This document shows positions 31,207-40,160 of a stretch of 64,000 nt of DNA, piece after piece (the stretch's first letter is position 1; the number at the start of each line of letters is the position of its first letter). Made by a program: the position numbers and the translations under genes. The stretch is taken from assembly GCF_024168825.1 (NCBI RefSeq), contig NZ_JALJWH010000001.1, positions 3,906,001 through 3,970,000 on the forward strand, in the 5' to 3' direction. The stretch comes from Paenarthrobacter sp. A20. GTDB lineage: Bacteria > Actinomycetota > Actinomycetes > Actinomycetales > Micrococcaceae. Under the pieces are notes generated by a model. The model ran no database searches, was not told where the DNA came from, and saw only the letters and a program-made list of their open reading frames with translations.

Positions 31207-31653
31207 ATGGCATTGCGCCCCTACGAAGACGTCATTGGCCCGCTGGTCATCCCGTACCGCGGCAAGGAGTACGCCCTCCCCCAGATCTCATTGGAGGACG
31301 GCCTCCGGATGCGGGCAGCCGCCGCGAACAACACTTCCCTGCCACTGAGTGACCTCCTGCATATCATCATGGGCGACGTCGCCCAGCAGATGCTGGACGA
31401 GAACGTACCCCCCGCCGTCGTGGACCGGGCACTCTGGACCGGCGTCACCGACTTCCAGCAGGGACGCGAAGCCGCAGAAATGGTATGGGAGAACGGCCTC
31501 CCAAAAGCAGTAATGGAGGAAATCCTCCGACCTCTCTTACAGGCCCCGACGACCCCCGCGGCCGCGGCACCTACGACGAAGCCACCGGCCTCTGGGACTG
31601 GTACACGGAACCAGAAGAAGAAGGCACGGCGGTCACGTGGGAAGCGATCCTAA
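31207..31653 (+). CDS. Tail assembly chaperone, short form (gpG-like)
   Basis: 148 residues from ATG 31207: PYRGKEYALPQISLEDGLRM, then LLHIIMGDVAQQMLDENVPP. A perfect slippery heptamer (C CCA AAA, 31500-31506) lies at codons 98-100. Without slippage the end is Pro/Lys/Arg-rich. Helps assemble the tail tube on the tape measure. Confidence 0.88.
   Translation: MALRPYEDVIGPLVIPYRGKEYALPQISLEDGLRMRAAAANNTSLPLSDLLHIIMGDVAQQMLDENVPPAVVDRALWTGVTDFQQGREAAEMVWENGLPKAVMEEILRPLLQAPTTPAAAAPTTKPPASGTGTRNQKKKARRSRGKRS
31500..31506 (+). promoter_or_regulatory. -1 ribosomal frameshift site
   Basis: CCCAAAA in the correct phase (ctC CCA AAA gca), the X XXY YYZ pattern. Slipping back one base joins the chaperone gene to the frame ending at 31823. 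Confidence 0.85.
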
Positions 31654-31823
31654 CCCACTTCAAACTCATCGTCGCTGACTTCGCCTCAGAGTACGGGATC
31701 CGCCTGCACCTCCGTGAACCGATGACCTGGGCTGAGTTCCGGGACCTCGTACACGGCCTCCTGCAAACCGAGACCCGGCTGTGGCGTGCACTCCGCCCGG
31801 ACGACGAACCATCTAAGGAGTAG
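31506..31823 (+). CDS. Frameshift extension of the tail assembly chaperone (gpGT-like)
   Basis: The -1 frame has no good start codon of its own and follows on from the slippery site, adding about 105 residues (SSNGGNPPTSLTGPDDPRGR, VTWEAILTHFKLIVADFASE, MTWAEFRDLVHGLLQ). The fused product would be about 205 residues. The extension binds the tape measure in lambda. Its stop is followed 3 nt later by the tape measure ATG. Confidence 0.85.
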   Translation, partial: SSNGGNPPTSLTGPDDPRGRGTYDEATGLWDWYTEPEEEGTAVTWEAILTHFKLIVADFASEYGIRLHLREPMTWAEFRDLVHGLLQTETRLWRALRPDDEPSKE

Positions 31824-31826
31824 CCC

Positions 31827-34496
31827 ATGGCCGGCCCCACAACTACCGGATCGATTGATGCGAAACTCCGGATCGACAAGTCCGAGTGGGACCGGAGCAA
31901 GGACGAAGCGAAGGTAGAGGCTGCTGAGCTTGGGGCGTTGAACCCTGAGATCAAGGTTGACGCGAACGTTGGGCCCGCCCTGGCGAAGCTCGAAGCGGTT
32001 GCGAAGGCTGAGCGGGATCTCGAATCTGCGTACATGCGTTCGGCTATCGCCCAGCAGAAGCTGGATGTGGCCACACAGAAGCATGGTGAGGACTCGTTGC
32101 AGGCCGCCCAGGCGCGGCTGACGCTCAAGCGTGCCACGGATGCAGAGACTGATTCTGAGGCCCGCCTCGCTGACGCCAAGGGCAAGACCCGTGTAGCTCA
32201 TGAGATGGAGACGGAGTCAGCGGAACGTGCCCTCCGTACCCGCAGGGCTCACATCTCCGGTATCCAGGTGCTGCTGGCCCTGGCTCCGGCTATCGTGGCC
32301 GCTGCCGCCCCTGTGGCTGGTGCTGCTGTCGGTTTGGGTGCCGCGTTCGGCATCATGGCCGTCTCCGGTGTCATCGCCATCAAGGGCATCAAGGATGAGA
32401 TGGAGAAGGGCACCGACGCCGGCAACAAGTACGCTGCCGGGCTGGGCTCCCTGAAAGGCAACCTCGACTCCCTTGGTGGGACGGCCGCTGACCGGATGTT
32501 GGGGTCCTTCAACCGCACCGTTGGGGACATCAACACCCGCATGCCAGTCTTCACGGTGGCTGTGGGTGACGGGTCCGCTGCCCTCGGCAACATGGGCGGA
32601 ACCGCGCTCCGGAACGTCCTTGACGGCCTGGGTGCCATGAGTCCGCTTCTGAAGTCCGGCGCTGTGGAGCTGTCGTCCTTTGTGGGATGGCTAACGAACT
32701 TCTCCCAGGCGCAGGGCTTCCAACAGTTCGTGTCCTACGCAGTGACCAACTTGCCCGGCGTGATGGACATGATCCGGAAGCTGGTCAACCTCGGCGGGGA
32801 CATCCTGGCGGCATTCGCGCCGCTGGGCCCTGTGGTGATCGGCTTCATCAGCGGCCTCTCTGACGGGCTAAGCAGCCTCCCTCTGCCTGTACTGGCCGGG
32901 ATCGTCACCAGCGCTGTCCTGATCGGGCCTGCCCTGTCCATGGCCTTCTCCCCCGGCGTTGCTGCCCTGATCGTGTCCGTGGCCCAAGCCATCGGCCTGA
33001 CCGGCGTGATGGCGAACCTGGCCGTTCCCATCGTGGGTATCCTCACTGCTGTCATCGCTGGTATCGGCGTGGCAGCGGCGACGTCCGCACTGGGAACAGC
33101 ACAAGGCACAGCAGCGCTCAATGATTACGGTGACGCGGTGGAGCGCGACAATGGCCTGATCGGTGAGAACGTCCGCCTCCAGGCAGCCCATGCTGCGACG
33201 TCCAAGGAAATGCGTGACGCGGCCGAATCACTCGGCGTCTCCACTGAGACCGTGCTGCAGGCGATGCTGGGCAACACTGACGCGCAGAAGCAACTCAACG
33301 ATGTCATGGCTACGGCCATTGACCGTCGTGTGGAGCTCCGGCGCGGGGATGAGAACCTCACAGAGACCTCGTCACGACTCAAGAACGCGAAGGACACCCT
33401 CACTGAGGGGATCGCTTCGAACTCTGCAGCGATCCACAACAACGTGGACGCCTACCACGCCTACAAGGACGTGGTGGACTCCACCAATGGCGCCCTGACA
33501 GAGGAAGCCCGGGCATTGCAGGCCAACGCCAGCCAGTACGGCGTCTCTGTTGGCGTGTACAGCGAGGCGATGGCCGCGCAGGACAAGGCGAAGATCTCCA
33601 CGGACGGCCAAACCGTCGCGTTGCAGCTCCAGAATGACGCTGCAGGCCTGTTGAAGCAGTCTTGGGACCTCTTGAACGGTTCGGTCCTATCCCTCGATCA
33701 GACCAACACCCGCTCAGCAGCCGCCACGAACTCCCTCACGGCCTCTTTCCAGCAAAACGGGTTGGCGATCACGGGAACCTCGGAAGCGGTTGTAGCGAAC
33801 CAGCAGGCGCTCCAGAACAAGGTAGCTGCGGATCAGGCCATGGCTGAGGCTGTCGCCAAGTCCACGGGCAAGACAGCGGACGGCACAGCAGCATTCGCAG
33901 CGGCCAAGGAACAGCTGGAAAAGAACCTCTCCGCACAGGGACGCCTGACTGGCGAGGTCCAGACGTACATCGACAAGCTGTACGCCATCCCAGCGTCCGT
34001 TCCCCCGACAAAGGTGGAACTCGACGCTGTTGCCCTGGCTGCTGCCGAGGCCCAGATTGCGAGACTCACGCAGGCGCGGACCCTCAATATCCAGGCACAG
34101 GTAACCGGCGGTGGCTACACCGAAGATCCAGCCATGACAGGCTTCGCGCCTGGCACTTTCGCCCCCATCAACAAGGCGGACGGCGGCCCGGTGAACTACC
34201 TCGCCGGCGGCGGGCAACCATTCTGGAAGCCACGAGGCACGGACACGGTTCCGGCGATGCTCACCCCGGACGAGTTCGTCATGAAGCGGGCGTCCTCGAA
34301 GTCCATCGGCCTCCCGGCTCTGAACTACATGAACCAGACCGGAGAGCTACCACCCACCCAGCAAGCCGCTGGAGCGTCCTACACGATCCAAGTCGATGTG
34401 AGCGGGGCCGAATCTCCCCGCGCCGCAGCGATGGAAGTCGTTGATGAGCTCAAGTGGCTAATGAAACAGGCAGGACTGGACATTGGCGGCGAATAG
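31827..34496 (+). CDS. Tape measure protein
   Basis: 889 residues, the longest gene, directly after the chaperone pair. Coiled-coil N-terminal quarter (SEWDRSKDEAKVEAAELGAL, AKAERDLESAYMRSAIAQQK), several hydrophobic segments between about 145 and 440 (VLLALAPAIVAAAAPVAGAA, FGIMAVSGVIAIKGI), then helical repeats. It sets tail length and helps DNA entry. 889 residues implies a tail of roughly 130 nm by the usual rule. No muralytic domain seen. Confidence 0.94.
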   Translation: MAGPTTTGSIDAKLRIDKSEWDRSKDEAKVEAAELGALNPEIKVDANVGPALAKLEAVAKAERDLESAYMRSAIAQQKLDVATQKHGEDSLQAAQARLTLKRATDAETDSEARLADAKGKTRVAHEMETESAERALRTRRAHISGIQVLLALAPAIVAAAAPVAGAAVGLGAAFGIMAVSGVIAIKGIKDEMEKGTDAGNKYAAGLGSLKGNLDSLGGTAADRMLGSFNRTVGDINTRMPVFTVAVGDGSAALGNMGGTALRNVLDGLGAMSPLLKSGAVELSSFVGWLTNFSQAQGFQQFVSYAVTNLPGVMDMIRKLVNLGGDILAAFAPLGPVVIGFISGLSDGLSSLPLPVLAGIVTSAVLIGPALSMAFSPGVAALIVSVAQAIGLTGVMANLAVPIVGILTAVIAGIGVAAATSALGTAQGTAALNDYGDAVERDNGLIGENVRLQAAHAATSKEMRDAAESLGVSTETVLQAMLGNTDAQKQLNDVMATAIDRRVELRRGDENLTETSSRLKNAKDTLTEGIASNSAAIHNNVDAYHAYKDVVDSTNGALTEEARALQANASQYGVSVGVYSEAMAAQDKAKISTDGQTVALQLQNDAAGLLKQSWDLLNGSVLSLDQTNTRSAAATNSLTASFQQNGLAITGTSEAVVANQQALQNKVAADQAMAEAVAKSTGKTADGTAAFAAAKEQLEKNLSAQGRLTGEVQTYIDKLYAIPASVPPTKVELDAVALAAAEAQIARLTQARTLNIQAQVTGGGYTEDPAMTGFAPGTFAPINKADGGPVNYLAGGGQPFWKPRGTDTVPAMLTPDEFVMKRASSKSIGLPALNYMNQTGELPPTQQAAGASYTIQVDVSGAESPRAAAMEVVDELKWLMKQAGLDIGGE

Positions 34497-35244
34497 CAGG
34501 ATCTTGTGGGCCGGGCGCACCCTCCACGGCATCGATGGTTTCGGGCTTTGGAGGGTGACTCGCGGGCAGTTTGACGGGTGGGAGGACTCCCCCGGCATCA
34601 AGGGTGACAACATCGCCCGCCCGGACGCTGATGGTGACTATGACCTGCCCATTGAGAATGAGGCTCGCTGGGTGAACATCGGCGGGATACTCACCTCTAC
34701 CAGCAGGCAGTTACTGATGTCCGGTGGAGATGCGCTCAAGGGCCGTATGGCCGGCCGGTTCCAAGTGGAGAACGTCTTGGGCGTCCGTTGGGCCGAGAGT
34801 AAACGTGCATCGCCGGTGAAGTTCGTGGCCATCAATAACTTCATGGCCACGTGGCAGGTGCGGCTCAAATTCGATGAGTCGACCAAGTACGGGGACACCC
34901 GAACCTGGGTGGCCTCGGTAGGGGCCAACGCCGGCGGCATCTTCCATAAGGGAAACTACAACGCCTTCCCGAAATTCACCGTGGCAGGGGCCATGCCCGG
35001 AGGGTACAGGCTCACGATCATGGGCCAGGTGTTCAACGTGACACAGCCGCTGATATCCGGGCAACCGCACAGCATCGAATACTCATCCGGGCGGCTCCGT
35101 ATCGGCGGGAACGTCGTCCATGGCGGCGTTGGCTACGGCTTCACACCGTACGTGCCGCCTGGCGCCATCACGGCACTCTCTATTGTGCCCGGGACCACTG
35201 GAACAGCCACGGCGACCCTTTCACTGACTGACACCTACATCTAG
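34483..35244 (+). CDS. Distal tail protein (Dit-like)
   Basis: 253 residues from TTG 34483, overlapping the tape measure end by 14 nt. FGLWRVTRGQFDGWEDSPGI and YDLPIENEARWVNIGGILTS look like the N-terminal ring domain of siphovirus Dit proteins; the C-terminal half is beta-rich. Forms the baseplate hub. Confidence 0.75.
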   Translation: MAANSRILWAGRTLHGIDGFGLWRVTRGQFDGWEDSPGIKGDNIARPDADGDYDLPIENEARWVNIGGILTSTSRQLLMSGGDALKGRMAGRFQVENVLGVRWAESKRASPVKFVAINNFMATWQVRLKFDESTKYGDTRTWVASVGANAGGIFHKGNYNAFPKFTVAGAMPGGYRLTIMGQVFNVTQPLISGQPHSIEYSSGRLRIGGNVVHGGVGYGFTPYVPPGAITALSIVPGTTGTATATLSLTDTYI

Positions 35245-35254
35245 GAGCTGCCCT

Positions 35255-36334
35255 GTGTGGAAGTGGTTTTCTGTAAGCACTGAAACATGGGGCAGCAAGG
35301 TCGAGATACCGGCCGCCAAGTTTACCGGCGGTCGGCGGCTGAATGGGCCGTCCGGAGGGTCAACGACATTCAACGTCGGTGACCCTTCGGTGGGCGAGGT
35401 GGTCACAGTTGACACAGTGGCACCAATTAAACGGCTCCTTGTCGCTGAGTGGGACGGGAACGCCGTCTACGCCGGGTTCATTACCGGCGTCGTAGAGGAC
35501 GTGGACAAGAAAACGGTCACAGTAACCCACAAGGACATCTGGTGGATCTGGGCCCGCAGACACATCCTCGCTTCACGCACCAACGGCGCGGCTGCCGCCC
35601 CACCCATCACGTGGAACGCGAGGACACTAGCGACCCTTGCGAACCTCATCGTGGCCAAGGGCATGGACGGCGACCCAGCCGACCGGTACGAGATGCCAGT
35701 CATTATGTCTGCCGATGTTGTGGGCACTGAATCGCGCACCTACTACGGCTACAAATTCGTCAAGGTTGATAAGGGCCTGGATGATTTGATCAAGACTGAC
35801 GGCGGCCCCAATATCGACTTCGACACCCAATGGGTGGGCAACGAGTACTTCCGCTGGGTCATGCGCTCCGGCGCCCTCACCCAAGGCATGTGGGAATGGG
35901 ACGCCACAGCAGAGAAGAAGGAAGTCTACGGGCTCACGTTCTCGACAGACGCGGAAGGTGTGACAGACAAAGTATTCGGCGCAGGAGAAGGGTCCGAAGC
36001 AAGTGTGCTTCTGCGGGATGCCGACTCATACACCGGGTCCGCCGCACCAGCACTGGAGCGAGCCGAGAGTTACAGCGGCATAAGTAATCTGGGCGAACTC
36101 CAATCGCGTGTAAATGCAGACCTGAACCTACACAATGACCCAACCCAGCAAATGAGCTTCAGAATCCCCGCTTATGGCGTGGTCCGGGTGAGCCAATTGA
36201 TTCTTGGCGGCACGGCCCGGGTGAAGACAGACGGGATCCGCTTCCTCGCCGCGGGGTGGCATGACTGGCAACTGATTGGGTACACCTTCGATCGCGAGTG
36301 GATCACTCTCCAACTTCAGCAGACCGGAGGCTAG
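35255..36334 (+). CDS. Minor tail protein (Tal-like hub)
   Basis: 359 residues from GTG 35255. Layout of the baseplate hub proteins after Dit (Gp37-like of actinophages): TVTHKDIWWIWARRHILA, IDFDTQWVGNEYFRWVMRSG, and a C-terminal QLIGYTFDREWITLQLQ. No peptidase motif visible. Confidence 0.75.
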   Translation: MWKWFSVSTETWGSKVEIPAAKFTGGRRLNGPSGGSTTFNVGDPSVGEVVTVDTVAPIKRLLVAEWDGNAVYAGFITGVVEDVDKKTVTVTHKDIWWIWARRHILASRTNGAAAAPPITWNARTLATLANLIVAKGMDGDPADRYEMPVIMSADVVGTESRTYYGYKFVKVDKGLDDLIKTDGGPNIDFDTQWVGNEYFRWVMRSGALTQGMWEWDATAEKKEVYGLTFSTDAEGVTDKVFGAGEGSEASVLLRDADSYTGSAAPALERAESYSGISNLGELQSRVNADLNLHNDPTQQMSFRIPAYGVVRVSQLILGGTARVKTDGIRFLAAGWHDWQLIGYTFDREWITLQLQQTGG

Positions 36335-36337
36335 TCG

Positions 36338-37213
36338 GTGACCAATATCAACGACCTCTCGCGGGGCAACGTGTCCGCTATCTGGGACGCAATCCGGGAT
36401 CTGCAATTCTCGTCCAACCAGAACCACATGGCTATCGGCCGTAGCGGGCTGCGGGTCTATGACGGCGGTGTCATCACCATCGAAAACGGTGGCCTGAACA
36501 TCACCGGCACAGCCACCGGGTCCGGCGTCCTGGACTGGACTGGCACTATCAACATGTCTGGGGTGTTCACCGCCACCGGAGACGTGAATTTGAATGGGCC
36601 AGTGGACATAGCCGGTGCCACCACAATCACAGGTGATGTCACCTCGGCCGGCCACTTCACCCAAACCGGGCCTATCAACCTCAACGGCCCGACAACGATA
36701 GCCGGCGATGTGACCTCTACTGGTGACTTCACGGTCAATGGCCCAACGGATTTGAACGGCCCGACAACAGTTGCTGGGGACACCACTGTGACGGGTGACT
36801 TCAATGTGAACGGTCCGATGAAGACAACGAGCACGCTATCTGTTGAGGGTGTGACAACCCTAAAAAATGACCTGAACGTGGTCACAGGCGGAAAAATCAA
36901 GGTTGGTACGGTGCTGACGCTCGATCCGGGCGTTGACGGCGGAGCGATCCGATTCACTTCTGGGCGAGTGCTCAGGGATACCGGTTCGTCCATGGTGATG
37001 GACAACGGCTCTGGGTCCGCAACAGTAAGCGTCACTGGGAGCCATGTGCTCTTGGAAGCCGGCACCGCGCAGGTCGATGTAGTCGGGAACACTGTTGGGA
37101 TCGTTGGTGACCTAAAGGCGACAGGCAACACCTACCTCAGCCTGACTACCACTGGTAGCGCCGCGAACGTTTACTACGATCCAAGCTCGGGCAGGCTGTA
37201 CTACAAGCCCTAA
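36338..37213 (+). CDS. Tail fibre with beta-helix repeats
   Basis: 291 residues from GTG 36338. Residues about 50-165 are short repeats of the form (D/N)VTSxGxFTxxGP then LNGPTTIAGD, typical of triple beta-helix fibres. A globular tip follows (GSGSATVSVTGSHVLLEA, ending YYDPSSGRLYYKP). Trimeric fibre likely. Its stop overlaps the convergent lipoprotein gene. Confidence 0.82.
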   Translation: MTNINDLSRGNVSAIWDAIRDLQFSSNQNHMAIGRSGLRVYDGGVITIENGGLNITGTATGSGVLDWTGTINMSGVFTATGDVNLNGPVDIAGATTITGDVTSAGHFTQTGPINLNGPTTIAGDVTSTGDFTVNGPTDLNGPTTVAGDTTVTGDFNVNGPMKTTSTLSVEGVTTLKNDLNVVTGGKIKVGTVLTLDPGVDGGAIRFTSGRVLRDTGSSMVMDNGSGSATVSVTGSHVLLEAGTAQVDVVGNTVGIVGDLKATGNTYLSLTTTGSAANVYYDPSSGRLYYKP

Positions 37214-37515
37214 GGGCAGTAAACGGCCTTGGCGTAGGCAGTTACACGCTGGGCGTTCTCCCCGGCGGCGGAAAGGCTACCTTGGCACGCCTGCTGGCCC
37301 ATCTGCACGAGCTCGGTGTTGCTGGGCTTTTCGCCAACCCATCCCAGTTTCACCCCGGCGATGAAGAACTCATCAGCGGAGTAGCTCACATCATAGGACG
37401 ACGGAACTGCGGGGTCTGGAACGGTCGGTTCGACGCTGGCCGCTGGCGAGGTGCAGGCGCTCAAAACCAGAACGGCAAGCACAGCAAGTCCCCCAACACT
37501 TCTCATGCCCTGCAT
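37210..37515 (-). CDS. Prophage lipoprotein (DUF732-like)
   Basis: 101 residues. Signal peptide with lipobox VLSAC, then a Pro/Ser linker and a small domain (FFIAGVKLGWVGEKPSNTEL, QQACQGSLSAAGE, AYAKAVYCP) with two Cys, similar in layout to mycobacterial DUF732 proteins. Reverse to all tail genes, so a lysogen-expressed cargo gene. Lipoproteins in prophages often block superinfection; not proven here. Confidence 0.78.
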   Translation of the reverse strand: MQGMRSVGGLAVLAVLVLSACTSPAASVEPTVPDPAVPSSYDVSYSADEFFIAGVKLGWVGEKPSNTELVQMGQQACQGSLSAAGENAQRVTAYAKAVYCP

Positions 37516-37559
37516 CTTAGCGCTGGGGCGCAGGAATTAATACATCCGGAGGCATCCCC

Positions 37560-37751
37560 TTGGACGAAGCAATGCAGATCATGCACAACAGTATCCATGA
37601 AGAGTACCGGCAGCGGCTGGCTAACGCGGATTGGGCGCTGGCGAACGCGAACGCCCAATGCAAGGTCAAGGACGCTGTGATCGCGGCCCGGGACGTGAAG
37701 ATCCAAGAACTGACTGACCTTCTGGACGCGGCCACGGACCCCGCAGCCTGA
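37560..37751 (+). CDS. Short coiled-coil protein
   Basis: 63 residues from TTG 37560 (GGAGG 9 nt upstream). All helical (EYRQRLANADWALANANAQC, VIAARDVKIQELTDLLDA). Followed by a Rho-independent terminator. Probably a fibre-associated or chaperone protein. Confidence 0.6.
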   Translation: MDEAMQIMHNSIHEEYRQRLANADWALANANAQCKVKDAVIAARDVKIQELTDLLDAATDPAA

Positions 37752-37772
37752 ACCCAATTTCATACTCACTCA

Positions 37773-37797
37773 AGCACCCCTTGCCGGGTGCTTTTTT
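37773..37797 (+). terminator. Rho-independent terminator
   Basis: AGCACCC-cttgcc-GGGTGCT followed by TTTTTTC. Ends the transcript of the coiled-coil gene. Confidence 0.82.
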
Positions 37798-37814
37798 CAT
37801 GCCCAGGAGGCAGT

Positions 37815-38291
37815 ATGCCGAACGTCCCCGTGCCCGGCAACGTCACAGAGATCAGCGGAAATCACCTGTCCGGGCGGAACCTTGAGGTTCATTTCACGCT
37901 GAACGCTCCACAGGCCAAGTCGGGGAAGATCTTCCCCACTCAGCCGCTCACTGTGGCGCCGGCATCTGACGGATCATTCACGGCCAACCTTGAGTCCACC
38001 ACAGACATGATGGACGACGCCTGGTACACGGTATCGATCCAGTGGCTGGACTCGGGCGGCAACTACGTGAAGGCCGACTTCCCCGACTGGCAGTTGAACG
38101 TACCCACGGGCGGCGGGTCCTTCTCTGACCTGTTCGGCAGGCCCCCGAAGAACACCCTCATGTTTTACGTCTCCCTGACTGCGCCCGTGAACCCGCCCAA
38201 GAACTCCGCCTGGCTCAAGGACGACCCCACAAACCCCGAAAACCCCCTGAACACCGGGGAACTCTATCTTAGGAGGCCCCCAATTGGCTGA
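37815..38291 (+). CDS. Minor tail protein
   Basis: 158 residues from ATG 37815 (AGGAGG upstream). Beta-sandwich start (NHLSGRNLEVHFTLNAPQA, SDGSFTANLESTTDMM) and a Pro-rich end. Probably a fibre-base or attachment protein; it overlaps the receptor-binding protein by 8 nt. Confidence 0.68.
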   Translation: MPNVPVPGNVTEISGNHLSGRNLEVHFTLNAPQAKSGKIFPTQPLTVAPASDGSFTANLESTTDMMDDAWYTVSIQWLDSGGNYVKADFPDWQLNVPTGGGSFSDLFGRPPKNTLMFYVSLTAPVNPPKNSAWLKDDPTNPENPLNTGELYLRRPPIG

Positions 38292-39729
38292 TAACTGGGC
38301 ATGGGTATACGTCGCCAATCTCCGTGGCGCTACAGGTCCTGCTGGGCCGCAGGGCCCGGGTAGTGGGTACAAGACAACGCTGGCGACGGGAACTGACCTC
38401 AACACGCTGACGGCCCAATCGGACACCGGGTTCTACCACCTGTCCGGGGCCAACGCCTACACCAACGTCCCCGCCGAATGGGCGGCTGGCAACATCGGCC
38501 AGCTTGTCGAGCAAATCACGGGTGCCTCATCGGGAGAGCAGCGCATCGTCCGATACGCCGATGGCATCTCGTGGCGCCGGGCGATCAAGAATTACTTCTC
38601 TACTCCTAAGACCTGGACGCCTTGGGAGTTGGAGAAAGACCGTGTCATGGATGTCACCACGGCGGTGTCCTTGGACGACATGCGGACTGAGGGGAAGTTC
38701 CGTTGGGACAACACCACTGTGGCGAATCTGGTTTCGGCCGGGTGGCCACCACAGATCCCGCGGGGACCTATCCGCATGCAGGTCGAAGTCACTACCGGCG
38801 GCATCGTCTGGCAGACGATCAAGAGTTATGGCGCCACTGCCACCACTCTCTTCAGGGCCACGAGCGCACTCACGCCGTCGCCGTTCCCCTTCGGCGCATG
38901 GAAGGACCTGGGCGAAGTTACCCCGGCCACGAACCCATCCAACGCGGGCCTGGCCAACGCCGTGCGTTTGGATGATTTCAGCTTCCGGCGTGGCGGCAAA
39001 AAGAAGACCAACGGCAAGGGTGCTGTCGCACTCCGGTTTGACCATGGCCTGAACAACTTCAACACCGAAGCCCGGCCATTGCTGGAAGCCCGCAGCATGA
39101 AGTACCTTCTCGCTCTGAACTCCCGCGGCTGGTCCACCACGGAGAACAACACCGTCACCGCGGCCATGGTCGATGCGTGGGTCGCGGCCGGGTTGTGCAA
39201 GATCGGCAACCACGGCGCACACCACAACGACGCCACCACGTATGCAGCTTTGCAGGACGTCATCGTGACAGGCCTCGCGGAACTCAAAGCCCAACTACCA
39301 TCTGCACAGATTGATGGGTGGTTCGTCCCCGGCGTGGGCGGCACGAACTACATGGGGTTCAACGGCGGCGCCATTCCAGAGGCGTTCTACAACACCGATG
39401 CTGGTCGGCTCATCCTTGAGAACCATCCGGTTTCTTCTGGGGCCTTCCCCAACACCGCACAGAGGATCCTTGACGGCCGCATCCGGCAAGGGCAGGGCCA
39501 CTTCACGATGGACACCGCCACCGTTTCCGCGATTACCGCCCAGATCGATCTCGCGATTACCAACAAGACAGGTCTGCAGCTCATGGCCCACTCCTCGTTG
39601 CTGAACACCGCTGGAAACATCACCACGGCGAATCTCACGACGGTCCTGGACTACATCCAGACGAAGGTAACCGCCGGCGATCTTGTATTGCTGGACCCGT
39701 ACGAGCTCCTGCTTGCGGACTCCCGATGA
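38284..39729 (+). CDS. Receptor-binding tail protein with NodB-like deacetylase domain
   Basis: 481 residues from TTG 38284. Short collagen-like stretch (GATGPAGPQGPG, 15-26), then a region with pyocin-knob style repeats (about 30-210: TGFYHLSGANAY, QRIVRYADGISWRRA), and a C-terminal NodB/polysaccharide-deacetylase-like domain from about 245: RFDHG (251-255) in place of TFDDG, and NHGAHHND (309-316) as the metal His motif. It may remove acetyl groups from a surface glycan during adsorption; the altered first motif leaves activity uncertain. Confidence 0.78.
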   Translation: MADNWAWVYVANLRGATGPAGPQGPGSGYKTTLATGTDLNTLTAQSDTGFYHLSGANAYTNVPAEWAAGNIGQLVEQITGASSGEQRIVRYADGISWRRAIKNYFSTPKTWTPWELEKDRVMDVTTAVSLDDMRTEGKFRWDNTTVANLVSAGWPPQIPRGPIRMQVEVTTGGIVWQTIKSYGATATTLFRATSALTPSPFPFGAWKDLGEVTPATNPSNAGLANAVRLDDFSFRRGGKKKTNGKGAVALRFDHGLNNFNTEARPLLEARSMKYLLALNSRGWSTTENNTVTAAMVDAWVAAGLCKIGNHGAHHNDATTYAALQDVIVTGLAELKAQLPSAQIDGWFVPGVGGTNYMGFNGGAIPEAFYNTDAGRLILENHPVSSGAFPNTAQRILDGRIRQGQGHFTMDTATVSAITAQIDLAITNKTGLQLMAHSSLLNTAGNITTANLTTVLDYIQTKVTAGDLVLLDPYELLLADSR

Positions 39730-40154
39730 GGCGCCCGATCAAGTGTCGGCTCCTGAGTCTTTGGTTGAAGATTCAGGAGCCGCGGGCGCTCTCCGTGATC
39801 TACTTCTTCGCCTACGTGGCCATCGGGCTGTTGGGAATGTTTGTTGCCACGGACCCGCCCCGTACGGTGCAGTCCAGTCTGGGCAACCCACTGATGGTGT
39901 GGTGGGGGGTCTTGCTTCTTGTTGGCGGGGTGCTCGGTTCGGTCTCCGTCCTCCCGGGGATCTGGTGGCTGGAGCGGGCAGCAACGTTCTGCTGCATGAC
40001 TGCCATCGCCGTCTACGGAAGCGTTCTTGCTTCCCTGCCGGTGACGCAGATGAGCGTCCGTGCCGCCTCTCTCTGCTTCATTGTGTTCTCGATACTCGCC
40101 TTCGCTGCCCGTCTAGTGAAAATCCGGCATCACGCCTACGACCCCGAAAAGTAG
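39726..40154 (+). CDS. Four-span membrane protein
   Basis: 142 residues with four hydrophobic segments (ALSVIYFFAYVAIGLLGMFV, VWWGVLLLVGGVLGSVSVLP, CCMTAIAVYGSVLASLPV, ASLCFIVFSILAFAARLV) and a basic tail. Directly before the lysis genes. Could be a holin or anti-holin; similar proteins are common in Arthrobacter phages. Confidence 0.7.
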   Translation: MRRPIKCRLLSLWLKIQEPRALSVIYFFAYVAIGLLGMFVATDPPRTVQSSLGNPLMVWWGVLLLVGGVLGSVSVLPGIWWLERAATFCCMTAIAVYGSVLASLPVTQMSVRAASLCFIVFSILAFAARLVKIRHHAYDPEK

Positions 40155-40160
40155 GCCGCT

